Positions 51,780 to 58,844 of a stretch of 61,166 bases of DNA are shown here, piece by piece. Under the pieces are notes generated by a model. The model ran no database searches and was not told where the DNA came from. It saw only the letters and a program-made list of their open reading frames with translations. Position 1 is the stretch's first letter. The number at the start of each line of letters is the position of its first letter. The stretch comes from an uncultured Pseudomonadota bacterium (lineage in GTDB: Bacteria; Pseudomonadota; Gammaproteobacteria; Burkholderiales; CAIKXV01). The translations under genes were made by a program, and so were the position numbers. The stretch spans positions 1 through 61,166 of the forward strand of contig CAIKXV010000005.1 in assembly GCA_903831455.1 (NCBI GenBank), written 5' to 3'.

Positions 51780-53384
51780 ATGCCGCCCAACATCCTGCTG
51801 ATCATGGCCGACCAGTTGGCCGCGCCCGCGCTTCCCGCCTATGGGCATCGCGTGGTGCGCGCGCCGCACCTCGACGCGCTGGCCGCCCGCTCGGCGGTCT
51901 TCGAGGCCGCCTACTGCAATTTCCCGATCTGCGCGCCGTCGCGATTCTCGATGCTGGCCGGTCGCCTGCCCTCGGCGATCGAGTCCTGGGACAACGCCTG
52001 CGAGTTCCCCGCGTCGGTGCCCACCATGGCGCACTACCTGCGCGCCTCGGGCTATCGCACGACGCTGGTGGGCAAGATGCATTTCATCGGGCCCGATCCC
52101 CTCCACGGATTCAACGAGCGGCTGACCACCGACATCTACCCGGCGGACTACGCGTGGACGCCCGACTGGTCGCGCAGTCCGGACGACAAGCCGACGGGCA
52201 TCAGCATGCGCGGCATCGTCGAGGCCGGTCCGTGCGCGCGCAGCCTGCAGATCGACTACGACGAGGAGGTGGCCCACCAGTCGGTGCAGAAGCTGTGGGA
52301 CCTCGCGCGCGCGCCGAATCGCGAGCCGTTCTTCATGGTGGCGTCGTTTACCCACCCGCACTCGCCGTTCACCATTGGACAGCGCTGGTGGGACCAGTAC
52401 CGCCACGAGGACATCGACATGCCCTCGGTGCCCGAGATCGCCTACGAGGCGCTCGACGGCCACAGCCGCTGGCTCTACCACGCGCACGGTCGCGACCTGC
52501 ACCGGGTGACGCCCGAGCACGTGCGTCGCGCGAGGCACGCCTACTACGGGATGATCAGCTACGTCGACGACAGGATCGGCCAGTTGCTCGCCGTGCTCGA
52601 GCAGTCCGGCCTCGATCGCGACACCGTGGTGGTGTTCACCGGCGACCACGGCGAGATGATGGGCGAGCGCGGCATGTGGTTCAAGCAGACCTTCTACGAG
52701 TGGTCGGCCCGGGTGCCGCTGATGGTGTGCTGGCCGGGCACGGTGCAGCCGCGCCGGCTGGGCGAGGTGGTGTCGCTCGTGGACCTGCTCCCCACCCTGC
52801 TGGGTATCGCCGACCCGGCAGGTGCGGTGGTCCCGGTCGATCCGCTCGACGGCCGCAGCCTGCTGCCGCTGTTGCGCGGCGAGGTGGCCGAGGGCGAGGG
52901 GCTTGCGATCTCCGAGTACACCGCCGAGGGCGTGTGCGCACCCTCGCGCATGGTGCGCCGGGGGCGCTGGAAGTACGTGTACACCGAGGGCCTGCCGCCC
53001 CTGCTCTTCGACGTGCAGGCCGATCCGGGGGAACTCGCCAATCGCGCGGGCGATCCCGCGATCGCGGGCGTGCAGGACGCGCTGCACCGGCGCCTGCTGC
53101 AGGGTTGGGATCCGCACGACATCGCGCGCCGCGTGGTCGAGAGCCAGCGCCGTCGCCTGTTCCTCAAGTCGGTGTGCGAGCGCGAGGACTATCCGGCGTG
53201 GACCTGGACGCCGCCGGTGGACGCGCGGCGACAGTATGTCCGGGCGGGCGGGGGAGCGGGTCCGACCAATGCCAAGGCGCTGGCACGCTTCCCCTACGTC
53301 CCGCCCACGCCCCCGGATCGCGAGCGGCCCGCGGGCGAGGCGGTCGAGCAGCCGCCCGATCCCGCGAGGCACGAGAGACGCTGA
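51780..53384 (+). CDS. betC: Choline-sulfatase-type sulfatase
   Basis: 534 residues. Metal and catalytic motifs: NILLIMADQLAAPALPAYGH, the formylglycine site CAPSR with Cys51, VGKMHFIGPDPLHGFNERL, FTHPHSPF and VVVFTGDHGEMMGERGMWFK. The BetC-type C-terminus is present (EYTAEGVCAPSRMVRRGRWK, EDYPAWTWTPP). It splits choline-O-sulfate to choline and sulfate. It needs a formylglycine-generating enzyme or equivalent, not encoded here. No betA/betB in the window. Length is slightly above usual because of a Pro/Arg-rich tail. Confidence 0.88.
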   Translation: MPPNILLIMADQLAAPALPAYGHRVVRAPHLDALAARSAVFEAAYCNFPICAPSRFSMLAGRLPSAIESWDNACEFPASVPTMAHYLRASGYRTTLVGKMHFIGPDPLHGFNERLTTDIYPADYAWTPDWSRSPDDKPTGISMRGIVEAGPCARSLQIDYDEEVAHQSVQKLWDLARAPNREPFFMVASFTHPHSPFTIGQRWWDQYRHEDIDMPSVPEIAYEALDGHSRWLYHAHGRDLHRVTPEHVRRARHAYYGMISYVDDRIGQLLAVLEQSGLDRDTVVVFTGDHGEMMGERGMWFKQTFYEWSARVPLMVCWPGTVQPRRLGEVVSLVDLLPTLLGIADPAGAVVPVDPLDGRSLLPLLRGEVAEGEGLAISEYTAEGVCAPSRMVRRGRWKYVYTEGLPPLLFDVQADPGELANRAGDPAIAGVQDALHRRLLQGWDPHDIARRVVESQRRRLFLKSVCEREDYPAWTWTPPVDARRQYVRAGGGAGPTNAKALARFPYVPPTPPDRERPAGEAVEQPPDPARHERR

Positions 53385-53686
53385 TCCGCACGGGCAGGGC
53401 GCCCGCCCGGGGAGGGCTGGCGCTTCGCGCCGCCTGCGCGTCGGGGCAGTATCGCAGCCGCCCCGTCCGGCGGCCCCGGGGCCAGGTCGCCCGCCTCCAT
53501 CGGCGCGATGGCGGTCGGTCGGCAGACAGCCCGCGGGCGTGCGATCATTGCGCCCCGCGACCGGCCCCGTCGGGTCGCCGGGCTCGCGCTGGCGTCGGTT
53601 CCATCGACGGGAACCGGCGACCCCATGAAACCTGCTGCGTCGGGCACCGGATGACGATCCGCGGATGCGCCCGAGGAGACTGCCGA
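53385..53686 (+). other. 302-bp gap between choline-sulfatase and the dehydrogenase gene
   Basis: GC-rich, no supported gene. The only functional signal I see is the ribosome-binding site GAGGAG at 53672-53677 for the next gene. Confidence 0.45.
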
Positions 53687-54751
53687 ATGAAGCTGCTCGT
53701 CCTTCCCGGCGACGGGATCGGCCCCGAGATCACCGAGGCGACGCTGGCCGTCCTGCAGGCGGTCGATCGTCGGCTGGCCGTGGGGCTTTCCTACGAGCAT
53801 GACCGGATCGGGTTCCCCGCGCTGGAGCAGGACGGCAGCACGTTTCCCGACCGCGTGCGCGAGAAGGTCGCGCACTGCGAGGGCGTGATCCTCGGGCCGG
53901 TGTCGCACCTCGACTACCCCCCGCGCGAGCAGGGCGGGATCAATCCCTCCGGCGAGTTCCGGGTCAAGTGGGACCTGTACGCGAACATCCGCCCGGCCAA
54001 GAGCCGGCTCGGTGTCTCGCGGGTGGGCGTGCCGATGGACCTGATCATCGTGCGCCAGTGCACCGAGGGCTTCTATGCCGACCGCAACATGTACATGGGC
54101 GTCGGCGAGTTCATGCCGACGCCCGACATCGCGCTGGCCGTGCGCAAGGTGACCGCGGAGGCGGCGCGCAAGATCGCGATCGTGTCCTTCGACCTCGCCC
54201 GCGCGCGCCGCCGCAAGGTGACCGTGGTGCACAAGCAGAACGTCATGAAGATGAGCGACGGCCTGTGGCTGCGCGAGGCCCGGGCCGTGGCGAAGGACTA
54301 TCCCGACGTCGAGGTCGACGAGAAGATCGTCGACGCGACGGCGGCGCTGCTCGTGCGCGACCCCTCGAAGTTCGACGTGCTGATGTGCGAGAACATGTTC
54401 GGCGACATCCTGTCGGACGAGGCGGGAGAGCTCTCCGGCAGCCTCGGGCTTGCCGGTTCGACCAACCAGGGCGACCACTTCTGCGTGGCCCAGGCCCAGC
54501 ATGGCTCGGCGCCGGACATCGCGGGGCGCGGGCTGGCCAATCCGACCTCGCTGATCCTCTCCGCCGGCATGCTGCTCGACTGGCATGGCAGGCGCGCGGG
54601 GTCCGCGCGCCACGTCGAGGCGGCGGCCCTGATCGAGCGGGCGATCGATGCCGTGCTGGCCGATCCCGCGCACCGCACCGGCGATCTCGGCGGCCCGCTG
54701 GGTACGCGCGAGTTCACCGCCGAAGTGGTCCGCGCGGTATCGGCACCCTGA
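53687..54751 (+). CDS. Isocitrate/isopropylmalate dehydrogenase family enzyme (possibly tartrate/malate type)
   Basis: 354 residues from the ATG at 53687 with GAGGAG upstream; the frame is open far upstream only as shadow of betC. Motifs: LLVLPGDGIGPEITEATLAV, WDLYANIRPAKSRLG, CTEGFYADRNMYMG, VTVVHKQNVMKMSDGLW, MFGDILSDEAGELSGSLG and PTSLILSAGMLLDW. This is the NAD(P)-dependent beta-decarboxylating dehydrogenase family. Absence of leu genes nearby, and a racemase-family and Bug gene downstream, suggest a catabolic substrate such as a tartrate-like hydroxy acid. Confidence 0.85.
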   Translation: MKLLVLPGDGIGPEITEATLAVLQAVDRRLAVGLSYEHDRIGFPALEQDGSTFPDRVREKVAHCEGVILGPVSHLDYPPREQGGINPSGEFRVKWDLYANIRPAKSRLGVSRVGVPMDLIIVRQCTEGFYADRNMYMGVGEFMPTPDIALAVRKVTAEAARKIAIVSFDLARARRRKVTVVHKQNVMKMSDGLWLREARAVAKDYPDVEVDEKIVDATAALLVRDPSKFDVLMCENMFGDILSDEAGELSGSLGLAGSTNQGDHFCVAQAQHGSAPDIAGRGLANPTSLILSAGMLLDWHGRRAGSARHVEAAALIERAIDAVLADPAHRTGDLGGPLGTREFTAEVVRAVSAP

Positions 54752-54797
54752 GACGCCCCATCCGCCCACGACCCGCCCCCGAGACGAGACGGCTGCC

Positions 54798-55454
54798 ATG
54801 GCACTGCGCATCGGACTCATCCACGCGACTCCGCTTGCAATCGAGCCGGTGAACCGCGCCCTGGCCGCACGGTTGCCCGGCGCGCAGGCCATGAACGTCC
54901 TCGACGACTCGCTGGCGGTCGACCGTGCTGCCCCGGGCGGACTGGACATCGACTTCACCCCGCGTTTTCGCGCGCTGACCGACTACTGCCTCGCGCAGCG
55001 CGTCGACGGCATCGTCTACACCTGCTCGGCTTTCGGCGAGGCCATCGAGCGGGTACGGGCCGGTGCGCGCGTGCCGATGCTCAAGCCGAACGAGGCGATG
55101 GTCGAGGAGGCGCTGGCCTGCGGCCAGCCGATCGTGGTGCTGGCGACCTTTGCGCCCAGCATCCCGTCGATCGAAGTCGACTTCCGCGAGGCGGTGGGCG
55201 GCGATGGGCGGATGCCGGAGCTGATCGGCGCGCACGTGCCCGATGCGCAGCGGCTGCTCGCCGAGGGCGATGGCGAGGCCCACGATCGCCTGATCGCCGA
55301 GGTCGCTGCCCGCCATCGCGGACGCGGTCGCCTGATGCTCTCGCAGTTCTCGATGGCGCGGGCGGCCGCGCAGGTCGAGCAGGCGACGGGCGAGCGCCCG
55401 CTGTCCAGCCCGGAGAGCGCGGTCGCGCGCCTGGCGAGCCTGCTGGGCGCCTGA
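54798..55454 (+). CDS. Aspartate/glutamate racemase-family protein, single catalytic cysteine
   Basis: 218 residues. The first half has the family Cys in GIVYTCSAFG (Cys76) and LKPNEAMVEEALACGQPIVV; the second-half position where racemases carry the other Cys reads RLMLSQFSMARAA, without Cys. Two-cysteine racemisation is thus unlikely; a decarboxylase or isomerase reaction, or a racemase variant, is possible. It lies 46 bp after the dehydrogenase gene and before a Bug gene, so it probably belongs to the same catabolic unit. Confidence 0.75.
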   Translation: MALRIGLIHATPLAIEPVNRALAARLPGAQAMNVLDDSLAVDRAAPGGLDIDFTPRFRALTDYCLAQRVDGIVYTCSAFGEAIERVRAGARVPMLKPNEAMVEEALACGQPIVVLATFAPSIPSIEVDFREAVGGDGRMPELIGAHVPDAQRLLAEGDGEAHDRLIAEVAARHRGRGRLMLSQFSMARAAAQVEQATGERPLSSPESAVARLASLLGA

Positions 55455-55596
55455 GTCGACCGACCGCTCGCCGGCCGGCAGGCGAGCACCCGCCCGCCGG
55501 GCACAACCGGGCGGCGGTCGAGACGCGCGGTCGCCGTGCCGACCGCGGGGGGTGTTTGTCGGCGGCGCGTTCGATCGGAAACGCGGTGTCTGGGGA

Positions 55597-55602
55597 TAGA
55601 CT
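55597..55602 (+). promoter_or_regulatory. Possible -10 element (TAGACT) before the fourth Bug gene
   Basis: GATAGACTCGCG lies in the 281-bp gap, 133 bases before the ATG at 55736. The core matches elements before hisG, petA and the YadH-like gene. No -35 at standard spacing. Confidence 0.3.
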
Positions 55603-55735
55603 CGCGCCGCCGGCTGGCCCTGGGATCCGGTCCGGGGCGCGTCCTCCCGGCCCGGTGCTCGATCGTCGAGCCCATGGCGCCGCTCGCGCGCACGACGGCA
55701 GTCCCGTCCTTCCCTTCATCCGCGTGGAGTTCTCG

Positions 55736-56716
55736 ATGATCGATGCGTCCCGACGTCAAGCCCTGACCGCCCTGGCGGCGATCGGTGCGAGCGGCCTCGC
55801 ACCGGCGGCAATCGCCGACACCTACCCGAGCAAGCCGGTCCGGGTGATCGTGCCTTTCCCGCCGGGCGGTGGAACCGACACGGTCACCCGCATCGTCGCG
55901 CCGGCGCTGGGCGAGGTGCTCGGTACCCAGATCCTGGTCGACAACCGGGGCGGGGCCCAGGGCATCTCCGGCACCCAGCTGGCCGCCCGCGCCAACGGCG
56001 ACGGGTACACGCTGGTGATCGCCGAGATCGGCGCGACGGCGGTGGCCCCGGCGATGCAGGACAAGCTGCCGTTCGATGTCGCGCGCGACTTCGTGCCGAT
56101 CGGCATGCTGATCCAGCAGCCCTACCTGATGAGCATCCATCCCTCGGTGCCGGCCCAGAACCTCGCCGAGTTCATCAAGCTCGCGCAGGCGAATCCCGGC
56201 AAGTTCAACTTCGGCTCGGGCAACGCGACCGCGCACGTGGCACAGGAGGTGTTCTTCGCCACGGCCGGACTCAAGCTCACGCACATCCCGTATCGGGGCT
56301 CCGGCCCGTCCATGGCGGCGCTGCTCGCCAACGAGGTGCAGGTGATCTTCTCCGGTCCGGGCGCCGCGCTCGGGCAGATCAAGGCCGGCAAGATCCGCCC
56401 GCTGGCGGTGACCACCGCCCGCCGATCCTCGGAGGTGCCGGAGGTCCCGTCGCTGTCGGAACTCGGGTTCAAGGGCTTCGAGATCATCGGCTGGTACGGC
56501 CTGATGGCTCCGGCGGGTACCCCGCGGCCGGTGGTGCAGAAGGTCTCCGCCGCGCTCGAACGCATTCTTTCGGGCGGCCCGACGGCGCAGGCGCTGCGCA
56601 CACGGGGCTACGAGCCGGTGGTGATGGGGCCGGAGGCGTTCGGCAAGTTCATGCGCGCGGAGACGGCGCGCTGGGCGAAGGCGGTGCGGCAGTACAATGT
56701 GAAGTCGTCGGACTGA
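55736..56716 (+). CDS. Bug-family binding protein with a Tat-like signal
   Basis: 326 residues from the ATG at 55736 with GGAG upstream; the frame is open from 55556. The signal MIDASRRQALTALAAIGASG carries twin arginines in the Tat context, ending near AAIA. Bug motifs: KPVRVIVPFPPGGGTDTVTR, GGAQGISGTQLAARANGDGY, FNFGSGNATAHVAQEVF, THIPYRGSGPSMAALLA and SLSELGFKGFEIIGW. It follows the dehydrogenase/racemase pair and precedes an MFS carrier. Confidence 0.9.
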   Translation: MIDASRRQALTALAAIGASGLAPAAIADTYPSKPVRVIVPFPPGGGTDTVTRIVAPALGEVLGTQILVDNRGGAQGISGTQLAARANGDGYTLVIAEIGATAVAPAMQDKLPFDVARDFVPIGMLIQQPYLMSIHPSVPAQNLAEFIKLAQANPGKFNFGSGNATAHVAQEVFFATAGLKLTHIPYRGSGPSMAALLANEVQVIFSGPGAALGQIKAGKIRPLAVTTARRSSEVPEVPSLSELGFKGFEIIGWYGLMAPAGTPRPVVQKVSAALERILSGGPTAQALRTRGYEPVVMGPEAFGKFMRAETARWAKAVRQYNVKSSD

Positions 56717-56825
56717 GAAACCGTGGCGGGCGCCGGACCCGTGCCCGCATTGCCTCAACGGGACCTCGAGCCCGGCCCCGGGGCGTGCCGATGGGCGCGA
56801 ACCCCGGTCTAGGACGGGAGCGCGC

Positions 56826-57953
56826 GTGGGTTACGTCTGGCTGCTGGCGCTGGTGGTCACGGTGGTGCAGGGTGGCCAGATGGGCAGCCGCGTGGCCTCC
56901 ACGCTCTACGCGCTCGACATGGGTGCGGGCAAGCTGACCGTCGGCCTGCTGATCGCCTCCTATTCGGTGTTCCCGCTGATCCTCGCGGTCCATGCCGGCC
57001 GCATCGCCGACCGGGTCGGCACGCGGGGCCCGGCGGTCTGGGGGTGCCTGTCGATGGCCGTGGGCCTGGCGGTGCCGGCGATCGGCTCGTCGATCGGCGC
57101 GCTGTTCCTCTCCGCAGGGCTGATCGGGCTCGGCTTCGCCTTCTTCAACGTCTCGACCCAGAGCCTCGCGGGCCACCTCGGTCCGCGATCCCAGCGCACC
57201 CGCAACTTCTCGACGCTGGCGCTGGGCTACTCGGCCTCCGGCCTGCTCGGACCGGTGGCGGCCGGCTACCTGATCGAGGGCCGGGGGTATGCGTTCGCGT
57301 TCGGTGCCCTGTCCGCCGCGCTGCTGCTGCCGGTGGTGGTACTGGCCTCGACCCGTGCCCTGGGCGCACCTGGAACCGGCCGCGTGGCGGGGGGAGGCGG
57401 CGGCGCGTTCGACCTGCTGCGAAACGGGGAACTGCGCCGGGTGCTGATCGCCGGGGCCCTGATCGCGACCGGGTGGGACCTGTTCAATTTCTACGTCCCG
57501 GTGCACGGCCATGCGATCCAGCTCTCGCCGGTGGAAATCGGGAAGGTACTGGGCGCGTTCGCGGTCGGCACGTTCGCCGTGCGGGTGTTCCTCGGGCGAC
57601 TCACCACCCGCTACCGCATTCGTCCGGTGCTGGTGGTGGCGATGATCGGGGCTGCGCTGCTGTTCCTCGTCTACCCGTGGGTCGATCACTACCCGGCCCT
57701 GCTGGCGGTGTCGTTCCTGTGCGGGATGACGCTGGGCGTCGGGCAGCCGCTGATGCAGACGATGGCGTTCAACCGCTCGCCGGAGGGGCGCGCGGGCGAG
57801 GTCACCGGGCTGCGGCTGGCGATCAACAACCTCAACCACGTCGCGGTGCCGCTGGCTGCCGGCGCACTGGGCAGCGTCATGGGCGCGGCGCCGGTGTTCG
57901 CGCTCACTGCCGCCTTCCTGGTGGCGAGCGCATGGCTCGCGCGCCGCGCCTGA
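56826..57953 (+). CDS. MFS transporter
   Basis: 375 residues from a GTG at 56826. About eleven to twelve membrane helices; loop 2-3 motif AVHAGRIADRVGTRGP, and FFNVSTQSLAGHLGPRSQRT in the N-half, with GMTLGVGQPLMQTMAFNRSP EGRAGEVTGLR-type wording in the C-half (split here). It looks like a small-molecule exporter or uptake carrier. It may move the compound handled by the preceding genes; specificity unknown. Converges on the DUF4124 gene with 42 bp between. Confidence 0.82.
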   Translation: MGYVWLLALVVTVVQGGQMGSRVASTLYALDMGAGKLTVGLLIASYSVFPLILAVHAGRIADRVGTRGPAVWGCLSMAVGLAVPAIGSSIGALFLSAGLIGLGFAFFNVSTQSLAGHLGPRSQRTRNFSTLALGYSASGLLGPVAAGYLIEGRGYAFAFGALSAALLLPVVVLASTRALGAPGTGRVAGGGGGAFDLLRNGELRRVLIAGALIATGWDLFNFYVPVHGHAIQLSPVEIGKVLGAFAVGTFAVRVFLGRLTTRYRIRPVLVVAMIGAALLFLVYPWVDHYPALLAVSFLCGMTLGVGQPLMQTMAFNRSPEGRAGEVTGLRLAINNLNHVAVPLAAGALGSVMGAAPVFALTAAFLVASAWLARRA

Positions 57954-57995
57954 GTCGGGACGGGCTGGCGGGTCGAGCGACGGGAGTCCGATCGG

Positions 57996-58556
57996 CTACT
58001 GCGCGTCGCGCAATCGATCCAGCGCCGCGGCGAGCCGCTTCTTGGCGGCTTCGACCTGCTCTTCGAGTTGTCGCACCCTCTCGAAGTACTGCTCGGTGGG
58101 GCGGCTGCGCACCCCGGCGATGCCCTGGCGATCGCCGGGCTGGTCGGGTTCCTGTCCGCGCTCCAGCGCGCGCTGGGCGTTCGCGAGGTCGCGCTCCGCG
58201 GCGGCGACGGCCTCCTGGGCCTTCTGGCGCTGGGCGTCGCGGGCCAGTTGTCGCTGCCTGAACTCCTCCGACTGCCGGGCGGTCTCGGCGCGCTTGGCAT
58301 CGGCCGCCGAGGCGCCGCCCGCAGGCGCCGGCGCGCGCTCGACGGTCACCTTGGGCGAGACGTCGACCTTCTCGACGCTGACCGCGCCGGGGACGGGTTC
58401 CTGCGAGTAGATGACCCGGCCGGACGAATCGACCGACTTGAAGATGGCCTGGGCCGGGCTGGTCGTGGGCAGCGCGAGAAGGGGGGCGGCCAGCACGCAG
58501 GCGAACAGGACGGCTGCGCGTGGGCGGGGCTGGGCGGCGGGCTCGGGAAGGGTCAT
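57996..58556 (-). CDS. DUF4124-domain periplasmic protein with coiled coil
   Basis: 186 residues: a Sec signal (AVLFACVLAAPLLALPTTSPAQA), a DUF4124 segment (IFKSVDSSGRVIYSQEPVPG), then a charged coiled coil (ADAKRAETARQSEEFRQRQL, later RVRQLEEQVEAAKKRLAAAL). Common in gamma- and betaproteobacteria; function unknown. Divergent from dnaE across 288 bp. Confidence 0.8.
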   Translation of the reverse strand: MTLPEPAAQPRPRAAVLFACVLAAPLLALPTTSPAQAIFKSVDSSGRVIYSQEPVPGAVSVEKVDVSPKVTVERAPAPAGGASAADAKRAETARQSEEFRQRQLARDAQRQKAQEAVAAAERDLANAQRALERGQEPDQPGDRQGIAGVRSRPTEQYFERVRQLEEQVEAAKKRLAAALDRLRDAQ

Positions 58557-58764
58557 CGTCGGACTCCGGCCGGTGGACGGCGAGGCGGGATGGGGGGCTC
58601 GGGAAACGCGCGGGCATTCGGCGGCGGCCAGCCGGACGGATGCGATCGGAGGGGGCGCCGGATGCGGCCGGACGTCCCCGACGAAGTCTGCGGCCGAAGC
58701 CGCCCGTTTTCAATCGTGCGCGCCGTGGCGCGCACGACGCTCGGCCGGCGGTCGCGCGCGACCG

Positions 58765-58770
58765 TAGAAT
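58765..58770 (+). promoter_or_regulatory. dnaE: Possible -10 element (TAGAAT) of dnaE
   Basis: CCGTAGAATAGGCC lies 74 bases before the dnaE ATG in the gap divergent from the DUF4124 gene. -35 not recognisable. Confidence 0.35.
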
Positions 58771-58844
58771 AGGCCGGCGGGTACCGGCCGGGGTATTCCG
58801 CCGAGTGTCCCGCGTGCCCGCCGGCCCCTGCCCCTTCGCCCTCC

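Noticed and set aside
52154-54751. 865-codon frame ending in the dehydrogenase
   Set aside because: The upstream 510 codons are an out-of-frame reading of betC; the dehydrogenase starts at 53687 behind GAGGAG.
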